Shown here one piece after another: positions 7,089-15,224 of a DNA stretch of 15,224 nt (position 1 is its first letter; the number at the start of each line of letters is the position of its first letter). This DNA is from Temnopleurus reevesii (Eukaryota; Echinodermata; Echinoidea; Temnopleuroida; Temnopleuridae), in assembly GCA_036244855.1 (NCBI GenBank), contig BQKZ01001383.1, forward strand, positions 46,134-61,357, written 5' to 3'. Under the pieces are notes generated by a model. The model ran no database searches. It saw only the letters and a list, made by a program, of their open reading frames with translations, and was not told the DNA's origin. A program made the translations under genes and the position numbers.

Positions 7089-7580
7089 ATTGTAGATTTG
7101 TATCCCAGATATAGGCCTTGATATTCATGTTCTGCGAGTAGCCAAGGTGATTGCCATATCTAGCAATGGGTGCAGCTTGGAGGAGAGTCAGGGGAAGAGG
7201 AAGTGTCTGGTTCCAACCTTTCCACGGAAACGCAGCAAAATATGAGCTGCCAGTATTTGCAAGGGGTCATCTAGCATGTACAGTACACTGTAGGCCTGCA
7301 TGTACATGTACAAAACATGTACTTGTAGATGCGCAAAGCAAAACCCTTTTTGTTTGTTATTCATGATATTGATAAGAACAATATTCTACTATAAAACAAT
7401 GTTTCGGCGTACATACATGTACATGCATTTGAGCAAATTCTCTAAATTTCAAGCATTTTTACATATAAGCAGGTTATTATTTTTACCATTTGAAAGAGCA
7501 TTATGTACACAAGGGTATGGACATTATAATGAGCGAAAATTTTTATCAAATTTATGGTTGCAAGATTAGCGAAAATTTCA
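7089..7580 (+). repeat. Module M, copy 2 (diverged long direct repeat)
   Basis: Begins ATTGTAGATTTGTATCCC and matches module M, copy 1 at 5189-5882 apart from the missing 199-bp segment, small indels and scattered substitutions. The block from GCCATATCTAGCAATGGGTG onward is nearly unchanged. The short open frame at 7151-7366 is not kept in copy 1, where it stops earlier, so I do not call a protein. The right third is family R, copy 3. Confidence 0.85.
7387..7580 (+). repeat. Dispersed repeat family R, copy 3
   Basis: Starts TACTATAAAACAATG and contains GCAGGTTATTATTTTTACC and TATGGACATTATAATGAGCG, ending near GCGAAAATTTCAG. It is close to copy 2 (5692-5882) and continues a few bases past the point where copy 2 is cut by the N. 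Confidence 0.7.
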
Positions 7581-7994
7581 GTCAGCTGATATTTGGTCTA
7601 CATGTAAGTAACATTATAAGAGGAAAATAATATGCAGCATGTTTATTTTTGCAATACTTTATGCTGTAGGCCAATACTGCATGTATTAATAGTTTTAGAA
7701 GTGTGCCATTAGTGATACTGATTAAAAATTGATTAATATGATCCTACTCGAAAGATTCTCTTCTTTTTGTCTGTGAGATTCATGTTTCCATAAAAAAATG
7801 TAGAAAATTAATGATCCCCAAGATTGATTGTGTTGATGAAAATCCACTGAACTAGCTTTCTGCTTTCGTTCTTTCCAACTGCACGCCTTGTTCGTTCGCA
7901 GACTAACCAGCATTGCTCGTTTGCATGCAGAGGTCATTTTTGGTCACGCGGCTTTGTGTACAAATCGGTGATTGAAACTAGAGGCCATGCTGAG
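7581..7994. other. No convincing gene
   Basis: AT-rich on the left. The right part (about 7850-7960) is less AT-rich and contains AGGTCA at 7931-7936 and GGTCAC near 7941-7946. A 71-codon minus-strand frame (7722-7937) has no recognisable domain and passes through low-complexity DNA. Confidence 0.4.
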
Positions 7995-8105
7995 CTAATG
8001 GGTGAGATGAGATGAAGAGGGTAGGGGAGATTGAGTTGACTCAAACTGCTCCCGTTTTCAGCAAGAGGTCAAGGATTTACATCCCTGTTGAATAGAAAGG
8101 ATGAG
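7995..8105 (+). repeat. Direct repeat D, copy 1
   Basis: Runs from CTAATGGGTGAGATG to AATAGAAAGGATGAG and contains CTCCCGTTTTCAGC, AGAGGTCAAGGATT and CCTGTTGAATAGAAAGG. It matches 8623-8725 with a few substitutions and one small indel block in the GGGAGATTGAGTTGAC part. The two copies bracket the small MITE at 8318-8499. Confidence 0.8.
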
Positions 8106-8317
8106 ACCCCCTCCTCCCCCCCCAAAAATAATTATGTGGATGCCCTCTTCCGATCGACCCTCTGAAAATTGCCCAACCTGAATTGTTTTTTGTTTTGTTT
8201 TGCCTTTCACTAAGATTAAAAAAATCACAGTAAAATTATCAATAAACATGTGAAATACGACATGAAATACATTTTCAGATACTTTGGCGCTTTACATGTT
8301 TGTTATAAATCCTCTTC
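8106..8317. other. No gene seen
   Basis: Starts with a pyrimidine-rich C run (about 8107-8123), followed by AT-rich sequence. The short minus-strand frame across the C run encodes a glycine run and is not credible. Confidence 0.5.
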
Positions 8318-8499
8318 TAATGGGGTGTTGCTCAAAAACAACTGCAAATCAACTGCAACTTTATAAATCGTAACGCGCACATTCAATCGCGCACGCTATG
8401 CGCATTTAACAAGACGCGCATGAAACAATGAATTTGATTGGTACGTTCCGATCAACTGCAACTTGTGATCAATTGCAACTTTTGAGCAACACCCCTTAA
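8318..8499. mobile_element. PIF/Harbinger-like MITE, 16-bp perfect TIRs, TAA flanks
   Basis: GGGGTGTTGCTCAAAA at 8322-8337 is the exact reverse complement of 8480-8495. Adding the outer base on each side leaves TAA at 8318-8320 and 8497-8499, a 3-bp target duplication of the TWA type known for PIF/Harbinger elements, whose ends are often G-rich. The element is about 176 bp and non-coding. Inside the ends it carries repeated AACTGCAACT-type words (CAACTGCAA, ATCAACTGCAACT, ATCAATTGCAACT) that could be transposase-binding repeats, and a CpG-rich centre (GCGCAC, CGCGCACGC, ACGCGCATG). The family assignment is inference. Confidence 0.8.
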
Positions 8500-8622
8500 G
8501 TCTTATTCCCTCATGAATTGTGTAAATAAAGATATAATGAAGAAAAATAAATTCTGACTGACAAACGCTTTTTTTTCTTCTAAAAATAGCATTAGAGGGC
8601 GACTGAAAATTTTTTGTTTTGC

Positions 8623-8725
8623 CTAATGGTTGAGATGAAATAAAGAGGGCAAGGGATGACTAAAAATGCTCCCGTTTTCAGCCAGAGGTCAAGGATTCAC
8701 TCCCCTGTTGAATAGAAAGGATGAG
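8623..8725 (+). repeat. Direct repeat D, copy 2
   Basis: Matches 7995-8105. The first base of the 1749-bp duplication (8638) falls inside this copy, so most of it appears again at 10389-10476. Confidence 0.8.
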
Positions 8726-9273
8726 GATGTTTTGTAACGAGGGAGTTAACAAATTGATGCAACCCCCTTTTTCGTATTTTAATTTTAGTATATGTCAGTA
8801 GTAATTACTGTTGATGGAAGCTGTTGGAGGATATCATGGTCGATTGAGATCAATCAAGATCCACAATCATGGCTCTATTTTTTATACTAAATCCTTAATT
8901 CTTAAAAAGTATTTTTAATCATAGAATGGATTGACCGTCTCTGTTATGAAGGAAAACATTTGTTTGTATATACCTGTAGTATACTGTATATTTATTAACC
9001 GATTGACATTATCTTTAATTGAAAAGGGCATTCTTTGGAAACGGAATAACTATAATTTTCTTTTGGACTAGGGTGGTGCCAGAGGAATTTTTCTTCTCTT
9101 TTACACCAATATCATTCTCATGTACATCATTCAGGAAAATGCAACGATTAATCCCTTACTCTGTACCAAAATTACCATTAAAGATCTTCATTGCATGCTA
9201 TTTTGTTTGTTAAATTGACCTGTATCTTATCAGAATTGCCCATTCAAATTAGTGATACAAAATGTTTTGTTAA

Positions 9274-9287
9274 GGGGGGGGGGGGGG
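9274..9287 (+). repeat. Run of 14 G
   Basis: Homopolymer of 14 guanines, repeated at 11025-11038 with the same length. Such runs usually vary between individuals and between real duplicates, so equal lengths argue for one underlying sequence. Confidence 0.95.
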
Positions 9288-9660
9288 AAGGCAGATACAC
9301 AATTATCTTTGTTACCAAATCTGTTGTTTCATATCATACATATTGCACTGATACCTTTTAGCCCTAGACATGTGCAACCCTGTTAACTCCATATTTAGTC
9401 AACAAAGGAAATCTAATATTGTAACACAATAGCTATCGGGGTTTCCTAGGTTTAGCCTTCCCTGCAAGCTATATAATGCTGGTATCTAGTTTAATGTTTC
9501 CTCTTCAAAGTTTTCTTGCCACACTCCATCATGTCATGCAGACATTCAGGCATATACAAGAAAGATATGCTACCAGTAATTTATTAATCCAATGGTGTCT
9601 CTTACAAGTCTTGTTTAGTGTTGGTAGAAACACAAATCGACTGAAATTCTGTTGCAAATG

Positions 9661-9690
9661 GAAATAAGCATTTACCGGTATGCTTATTTC
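9661..9690. other. Perfect 11-bp-arm hairpin
   Basis: GAAATAAGCAT (9661-9671) and ATGCTTATTTC (9680-9690) are exact reverse complements around the 8-nt TTACCGGT. It lies just left of the MITE remnant at 9709-9826 and may be a remnant of another palindromic element. It recurs at 11412-11441 in the second copy. Confidence 0.8.
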
Positions 9691-9708
9691 TGCGTTTATG
9701 AGCATTTA

Positions 9709-9826
9709 TGCAAATCAACTGCTTCTTTGTAAAATTGTAATGCATGCGCATTTTCATTCACGTACGGTAAGCATGTTCCGATCAACTGCAACTTGCGATC
9801 AATTGCAACTTTTAAATGACACCCCC
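9709..9826 (+). mobile_element. Remnant of the Harbinger-like MITE
   Basis: GCAAATCAACTGC to ATCAATTGCAACTTTT and ACACCCC(C)T follow the same order as in the intact element at 8318-8499, including GTTCCGATCAACTGCAACTT and the CGCGCAT-like centre reduced to ATGCATGCGCATT. The left terminal repeat is missing or too decayed to see, and the right terminus is altered (AAATGACACCCCC in place of GAGCAACACCCC). Non-coding. Recurs at 11460-11577. Confidence 0.7.
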
Positions 9827-9865
9827 TACATATAGCATCTACATGTACAATGTAGCCATTAGTTT

Positions 9866-9886
9866 GGGAGGGGGTGGGGGGGGGGG
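9866..9886 (+). other. G tract with quadruplex potential
   Basis: GGG, A, GGGGG, T, then eleven G. Four or more G-triplets with 1-nt breaks fit a G-quadruplex-forming sequence on this strand. The same tract is at 11617-11637. The glycine run read through it is not evidence of coding. Confidence 0.6.
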
Positions 9887-10387
9887 CGTTGTTTTGGTTC
9901 TCTCAACACAGATACATGTAGATACTATGGATGTTATACTGGAAATGAGAATGTTTATGGACAACTCCAGAAAATATCAAAACACTTTTGAAATAAAACA
10001 AAAATATCTGGAGTGTTGTTCATACCAATATGTGCATGTAAATGTAGGTAAATTTTGCTATGAGACAACTTAGCATTTGGGGGCGCAACCATGAGTCAAG
10101 GAAGGGGCTTCCAAAATTTGAGTGATAACACAATCGTAAACTTGTGTTTATTATTTGAGAGGGATTTACACTCATTTCTAAAGATATATGCCTGTACTGT
10201 TTTGATGTCTTCCTGTCAATTTCTCCATCTAAAAACAGTCTTTTCTCAACTTGGTAATTCCAACACTTTGAACCCTTTTGTTATCCACGAAATGATGAAC
10301 ATGCCTTTGTCGTCATCGTAGGCCATCAATGTGACACATAAAATGAAATACTATGGAAAGATACATTGCATGTTCATGGTGCTACAA

Positions 10388-10388
10388 N
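10388..10388. other. Undetermined base at the duplication joint
   Basis: A single N lies between the two copies. The left side ends ...GCTACAA and the right side begins AAATAAAG, which is exactly where the repeated block starts. This is the pattern left when two contigs with overlapping ends are placed next to each other without being merged. Confidence 0.9.
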
Positions 10389-12137
10389 AAATAAAGAGGG
10401 CAAGGGATGACTAAAAATGCTCCCGTTTTCAGCCAGAGGTCAAGGATTCACTCCCCTGTTGAATAGAAAGGATGAGGATGTTTTGTAACGAGGGAGTTAA
10501 CAAATTGATGCAACCCCCTTTTTCGTATTTTAATTTTAGTATATGTCAGTAGTAATTACTGTTGATGGAAGCTGTTGGAGGATATCATGGTCGATTGAGA
10601 TCAATCAAGATCCACAATCATGGCTCTATTTTTTATACTAAATCCTTAATTCTTAAAAAGTATTTTTAATCATAGAATGGATTGACCGTCTCTGTTATGA
10701 AGGAAAACATTTGTTTGTATATACCTGTAGTATACTGTATATTTATTAACCGATTGACATTATCTTTAATTGAAAAGGGCATTCTTTGGAAACGGAATAA
10801 CTATAATTTTCTTTTGGACTAGGGTGGTGCCAGAGGAATTTTTCTTCTCTTTTACACCAATATCATTCTCATGTACATCATTCAGGAAAATGCAACGATT
10901 AATCCCTTACTCTGTACCAAAATTACCATTAAAGATCTTCATTGCATGCTATTTTGTTTGTTAAATTGACCTGTATCTTATCAGAATTGCCCATTCAAAT
11001 TAGTGATACAAAATGTTTTGTTAAGGGGGGGGGGGGGGAAGGCAGATACACAATTATCTTTGTTACCAAATCTGTTGTTTCATATCATACATATTGCACT
11101 GATACCTTTTAGCCCTAGACATGTGCAACCCTGTTAACTCCATATTTAGTCAACAAAGGAAATCTAATATTGTAACACAATAGCTATCGGGGTTTCCTAG
11201 GTTTAGCCTTCCCTGCAAGCTATATAATGCTGGTATCTAGTTTAATGTTTCCTCTTCAAAGTTTTCTTGCCACACTCCATCATGTCATGCAGACATTCAG
11301 GCATATACAAGAAAGATATGCTACCAGTAATTTATTAATCCAATGGTGTCTCTTACAAGTCTTGTTTAGTGTTGGTAGAAACACAAATCGACTGAAATTC
11401 TGTTGCAAATGGAAATAAGCATTTACCGGTATGCTTATTTCTGCGTTTATGAGCATTTATGCAAATCAACTGCTTCTTTGTAAAATTGTAATGCATGCGC
11501 ATTTTCATTCACGTACGGTAAGCATGTTCCGATCAACTGCAACTTGCGATCAATTGCAACTTTTAAATGACACCCCCTACATATAGCATCTACATGTACA
11601 ATGTAGCCATTAGTTTGGGAGGGGGTGGGGGGGGGGGCGTTGTTTTGGTTCTCTCAACACAGATACATGTAGATACTATGGATGTTATACTGGAAATGAG
11701 AATGTTTATGGACAACTCCAGAAAATATCAAAACACTTTTGAAATAAAACAAAAATATCTGGAGTGTTGTTCATACCAATATGTGCATGTAAATGTAGGT
11801 AAATTTTGCTATGAGACAACTTAGCATTTGGGGGCGCAACCATGAGTCAAGGAAGGGGCTTCCAAAATTTGAGTGATAACACAATCGTAAACTTGTGTTT
11901 ATTATTTGAGAGGGATTTACACTCATTTCTAAAGATATATGCCTGTACTGTTTTGATGTCTTCCTGTCAATTTCTCCATCTAAAAACAGTCTTTTCTCAA
12001 CTTGGTAATTCCAACACTTTGAACCCTTTTGTTATCCACGAAATGATGAACATGCCTTTGTCGTCATCGTAGGCCATCAATGTGACACATAAAATGAAAT
12101 ACTATGGAAAGATACATTGCATGTTCATGGTGCTACA
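10389..12137 (+). repeat. 1749-bp direct duplication, second copy
   Basis: Identical as far as read to 8638-10386. It includes the tail of repeat D (to 10476), the 14-G run at 11025-11038, the hairpin at 11412-11441, the MITE remnant at 11460-11577 and the G tract at 11617-11637. After 12137 the sequence continues uniquely (TTGTACAAGAA). No gene is recognised inside it. Confidence 0.95.
11460..11577 (+). mobile_element. Remnant of the Harbinger-like MITE (second copy)
   Basis: Exact counterpart of 9709-9826 inside the second copy of the 1749-bp block. It counts as independent only if the duplication is real. Confidence 0.65.
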
Positions 12138-12158
12138 TTGTACAAGAATTTTTTTCAC

Positions 12159-12345
12159 TTGTTGCCCAAAGATGTTAAATCACTTGCCCGAACAAAAGTT
12201 CCTCTTGCCCCAAATTGATTGACAATGCCGATTTGCATGTGAGGGAAACTGTTATAAAAAACTGTTACTTTCCCCCTATCGGGCAGGAGAAAATATCATT
12301 TACTTGCCCGACATCTAAATTTTGTTGCCCAGGGCATGCAGGCAA
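12159..12345 (+). repeat. TTGCCC-word cluster
   Basis: TTGCCC occurs at 12162, 12184, 12205, 12304 and 12325, with spacings of 22, 21, 99 and 21 bp, three of them as ACTTGCCCG or GTTGCCCA. The inverse word GGGCA is at 12281 and again near 12333. Read in one frame from 12185 the segment gives a Cys-Pro-rich peptide (CPNKSSSCPK ... TCPTSKFCCPGHAGKC) that stays open to 12442. The first 22-bp step breaks the frame and I know no matching family. I treat it as a short degenerate repeat rather than a gene. Confidence 0.4.
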
Positions 12346-12442
12346 GTGTGTTTGTAGCGCCCTGCATGTTTTTAACAAGGAAGTGTCCATATGGTTTGAA
12401 TTATTACTATCTTGGGAGGGATATAGTGCTGTGTCTGATTAA

Positions 12443-13194
12443 TCTTCATCAGAATTCATTTACAAGAAGACTGATTGTTTATCAGAGCAGGCACGGAATC
12501 TCAAGCGGTATGGCTCTGAATACAATATACATGATAATACATGTATTCTGTTATGAAAAGGCTGGCAACATGTACATGTAGGCTTAGGGCACAAACTATG
12601 CATAATGTATTGAATGTGCACTGAACAAAGCTTCATGAATAAAACTTGGTGTATACAGACATTGTTTTCCTGCTATTTCAGAATGAGGCGGAACATGTGT
12701 AGATAATGTGGCTGTGAAATTGAAACTGAAAATGGTATAAGTTGATGAGTACTGTATATGAATGTATGCGTAAAAGCACTGTAAAAATTATGCATGTAGC
12801 CGAGGCTTGTACATGTAAATGTACAGTATTTGGCTAATTAATGAACAGTTTGCACACTCACAAACTTATGGATAGTTTGTTCATTGTCTGGCAAAACAAA
12901 AAAATTGACACTAGATGAAATGCCTACTGTTTGTAATTCATACATTCTACACTTTGCATGATAAGGCGAATTCGAACTGGAAAATTGATCAATTGCTATA
13001 AAACTGTTTACGTTCACAATGTATATGTATGCCTTATACTTTTGCAAAATTTGTAAACACAATTCTCGATTGAAAGCAAACCCTATTGAATGATTGAATT
13101 GCAAATGTCATCTGATTTGCCTGGGGATTTTTAAATGTCAAATAATTTTCTTGGAAGGTGCTTGACTGTAGGCTAATTGGAGATATGGTTTCAT
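12443..13194. other. No gene supported
   Basis: AT-rich sequence with frequent TACATGTA words (for example 12537-12582 and 12810-12825). TTGTTTTCCTGCTATTTCAG at 12662-12681 looks like a 3' splice site, but all frames after it close within about 25 bp. The 88-codon minus-strand frame at 12838-13104 has no recognisable domain. Confidence 0.5.
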
Positions 13195-14785
13195 GCGATA
13201 CTGAACATGAGATGTTGAAATCAGTCCTGATGTTTCACTACAGGTATGATCAGTTGACAAATGTATGAAGGTACATTGCACAAACATTCATAGCAATTGC
13301 ATTGATTCAGCAGAAAGTATAGCCTCATTCCCAGACATTTCGTTTGATTTCCTAGGAAATAATAAATACTGATAAATTAGATTAAACATGAGATGTTGAA
13401 ATTGTTCATAGCCTCATTCCGAGACATTTTGTTTGATTTCTAAACAATAAAAAAAAAAAAAATTGGATAGAACATGAGATATTGAAATTGTTCATGTTTT
13501 GCTATGATCAGTTGATACATGTATGAAGGTACATTGCACAAACATTCATAGAAATTACATTGATTCAGCAGAAAAGTATAGCCTTATTCCTAGACATTTT
13601 GTTTGATTTCTAAAAAAATATTTTGATATTGAACATGATATGTTGAAATTGTTCATGTTTTGATATGATCAGTTGATTCATGTATGAAGGTACATCACAC
13701 AAACATTCATAGAAATTACATTGATTCAGAAGAAAGTATAGCCTTATTCCTAGACACTTCGTTTGATGTAAAAAAAAAAAAAATTGGATATTGAACATGA
13801 GATGTTGAAATTGTTCATGTTTCACTATGATCAGTTGACAAATGTATGAAGGTACATCACACAAACATTCATAGCAGTTACATTGATTCCGCAGAACGTA
13901 TAGCCTCATTCCTAGACATTTCGTTTGATTTCTAAAAAAAATTGGATATTGAACATGAGATGTTGAAATTGTTCATGTTTTGCTATGATCAGTTGATTCA
14001 TGTATGAATGTACATTACACAAACATTCATACTGTAGCAATTACATTGATTCAGCAGAAAGTATAGCCTCATTCCTAGACATTTCGTTTGATTTCTAAAA
14101 AAAAATTGGATATTGAACATGAGATGTTGAAATTGTTCATGTTTTGCTATGATCAGTTGATTCATGTATGAATGTACATTACACAAACATTCATACTGTA
14201 GCAATTACATTGATTCAGCAGAAAGTATAGCCTCATTCCTAGACATTTCGTTTGATTTCTAAAAAAAAATTGGATATTGAACATGAGATGTTGAAATTGT
14301 TCATGTTTTGCTATGATCAGTTGATTCATGTATGAATGTACATTACACAAACATTCATACTGTAGCAATTACATTGATTCAGCAGAAAAGTAAAGCCTCA
14401 TTCCTAGACATTTTATTTGATTTCTAAAAAAAAATAAAATTGGATATTGAACAAGAGATGTTGAAATTGTTTATGTGTTGTTATGATGTTCTATCACACG
14501 AGCATTCATAGAAATTTTATTGATACTGCAGAAACGTGTATCCTTATTCTCAGATATTGCTTTTTATTAAAAAAAAATACTTTGGTATTGAGCATGAGAT
14601 GTTGAAATTAGTCAGCACGTTCCGCTATGATCAATTGATATAAGAATGAAGGTAGATCGCAAAAACATTCATAGCACATACATTGATATACTACAGAACC
14701 TGTAGCCTCATTTCCAGTCATTGCTTACAATTTCTAAAGAATAATACAAGCTTGGATATATGAGATGTTGAAATCAGTGGAAGTG
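13195..14785. repeat. Satellite-like tandem array, about 11 units of about 164 bp
   Basis: The word AACATGAGATGTTGAAAT or a close variant starts at 13204, 13385, 13471, 13632, 13794, 13952, 14116, 14280, 14450, 14591 and (partial) 14761. Steps are 181, 86, 161, 162, 158, 164, 164, 170, 141 and 170 bp. A unit continues with GTTCATGTTTTGCTATGATC, AGTTGATTCATGTATGAA, TACACAAACATTCATA, TTACATTGATTCAGCAGAAA, GTATAGCCTCATTCCTAGAC, ATTTCGTTTGATTTCT and an A run. Unit 2 (13385-13470) has lost its middle. Units at 13952 and 14116 appear identical, the next agrees for about 110 bp, and the outer units are the most diverged. 164 is not a multiple of 3, so the identical minus-strand peptides here are by-products. 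Confidence 0.95.
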
Positions 14786-15140
14786 GTCTATTATTTCTAC
14801 TTCAAGATATAAACAAACTCTTGCTTTGAAATCAACATTTCTGTCAGTATTGCACCTTTTGGCATCTTGCTTGCGAGATATTTTTACAGTGTGGCCGATT
14901 TATTTATGGTTGAAGCAATTACACAGTGCTGCACTTGTTTAAAAAAAAATTGAAATGATACTATTATCAATGTCTTCATAATTGTTGCATGAGATACTGC
15001 GTATGTACACTGTAATAGACTGAAATTCTTAGTCACAAAAAAGAAAAAAATGAGAGTGAATGCTAGGGAAGAAGGCTATAGCAAGTAGATGAGAAAAGGT
15101 CAAAACATGTATTGAAATTGTTGATTCAATCAGTTCTAGA
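14786..15140. other. No gene seen; probable intron tail
   Basis: AT-rich, non-repeated sequence with stops in all frames. If the exon at 15171 is real, this is the 3' part of the intron before it, and the satellite array also lies in that intron or upstream of it. Confidence 0.4.
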
Positions 15141-15144
15141 TATT

Positions 15145-15170
15145 CACTGATTTTGAATTTCCCTCAACAG
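15145..15170 (+). promoter_or_regulatory. Candidate branch point and 3' splice site
   Basis: CACTGAT at 15145-15151 fits the branch-site consensus YNYTRAY, with the branch A at 15150. It is followed by TTTGAATTTCCCTCAACAG, a pyrimidine-leaning stretch ending in CAG at 15168-15170. The branch A is 20 nt from the end of the intron, within the normal range for animal introns. Confidence 0.45.
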
Positions 15171-15224
15171 ATGCAATATCTATAGGGGATAAGATGGAAA
15201 GATTTCATGCACGTCTTCTGAATC
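15171..15224 (+). CDS. Candidate partial exon, cut by the window edge
   Basis: After the acceptor, two of the three frames close within 20 bp. The third, with the first two bases completing a split codon, stays open to the edge and reads AISIGDKMERFHARLLN. This peptide has a soluble, charged and helix-friendly composition unlike the AT-driven frames elsewhere. In the same frame a TAG lies upstream at 15137-15139, inside the presumed intron, so the frame does not extend far to the left. I do not recognise the protein from 17 residues. A chance open frame of this length is quite possible; the acceptor is the main support. Confidence 0.35.

Larger units (their letters stand above)
8638..10386 (+). 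repeat. 1749-bp direct duplication, first copy
   Basis: This block appears identical to 10389-12137 at a constant offset of 1751, including the 14-G run (9274-9287) and the long G tract at 9866-9886. It contains no recognisable gene. Frames at 9019-9213, 9476-9667, 9816-10073 and 10091-10321 encode unrelated, low-information peptides and simply recur in the second copy. Perfect identity across homopolymers, with an N at the joint, points to an unmerged contig overlap. Confidence 0.95.

Noticed and set aside
8058..8249. Minus-strand frame with a glycine run
   Set aside because: The glycines are read from a C run, and the rest is low complexity.
9019..12072. Eight plus-strand frames forming four identical pairs, as if paralogous genes
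   Set aside because: They are copies of the same sequence in the 1749-bp duplication. None has a recognisable domain and some run through G tracts or the MITE remnant.
12662..12681. Good-looking 3' splice site TTGTTTTCCTGCTATTTCAG
   Set aside because: All three frames after it stop within about 25 bp and no donor follows. A non-coding exon cannot be excluded but is unsupported.
13610..14368. Three minus-strand frames with the same peptide motif (NQLII.KHEQFQH) suggesting a repeat protein
   Set aside because: They arise from the 164-bp satellite, whose unit length is not a multiple of 3 and which contains stops and variable A runs. The peptides are by-products of the DNA repeat.
13195..14785. 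Regular repeats that might be mistaken for a CRISPR array
   Set aside because: The whole unit of about 164 bp repeats with no unique spacers, and the window is eukaryotic in character.
1..15224. A new multi-gene defence or metabolic system
   Set aside because: No cluster of recognisable or well-formed genes exists here. Repeats, small transposon derivatives and at most one partial exon explain the visible structure.

Overview
The window looks like non-coding, repeat-rich DNA from a marine invertebrate, most likely a deuterostome such as a sea urchin or other echinoderm. The reasons are the AT-rich composition, the lack of long reading frames on either strand, the many copies of ACATGTA/TACATGTA and TAGGCCTA words (a habit I associate with echinoderm and some other marine invertebrate genomes; inference, not proof), and the density of small inverted-repeat elements. 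No bacterial operon, rRNA, tRNA or CRISPR is visible. I recognise no protein family in any open frame. The best coding evidence is a candidate internal exon starting at 15171, at the right edge, with a good branch point and acceptor in front of it. The rest of the window may therefore be a large intron or intergenic DNA upstream of that exon.

Layout. 1-560: AT-rich sequence with homopolymer runs. 585-1465: a CpG-bearing stretch with two promoter-like clusters, each holding the palindrome ATCGCGAT and a CRE-like GACGTCA core; the second also has TATATAAAA and an initiator-like site. Between them lies a 327-bp open stretch ending near a donor-like site. 1448-2710: a complex of long imperfect inverted repeats (order A, B, inverted A, inverted B), probably nested foldback elements. 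2798-3110: a diverged tandem duplication of about 166-bp period. 3877-4081, 5692-5882 and 7387-7580: three copies of one dispersed repeat of about 200 bp. 4307-4329: three nuclear-receptor half-sites (DR4 plus DR1). 4407-5135: a GT-rich minisatellite of five units of about 150 bp. 5189-5882 and 7089-7580: two copies of a larger diverged module containing the dispersed repeat; the first copy carries a 199-bp extra segment between 11-bp direct repeats. 6262-6782: a MITE-like element with 30-bp terminal inverted repeats and TTAA at both ends. 8318-8499: a compact MITE with 16-bp perfect terminal inverted repeats and TAA target duplications, PIF/Harbinger-like. 8638-10386 and 10389-12137: a perfect 1749-bp direct duplication separated by two bases, one an N. 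12159-12345: a cluster of TTGCCC words. 13195-14785: an 11-unit satellite of about 164 bp. 15145-15224: acceptor and candidate partial exon.

Two single Ns (5883 and 10388) mark assembly joins. The 10388 join has the signature of two overlapping contigs placed end to end without merging, so the 1749-bp duplication is probably an artefact. The join at 5883 stops a repeat module and resumes inside a minisatellite-like fragment, so sequence may be missing or misordered there. I did not find a convincing new multi-gene system. The most interesting biology is in the nested foldback repeats, the small DNA-transposon derivatives and the locally homogenised satellite.
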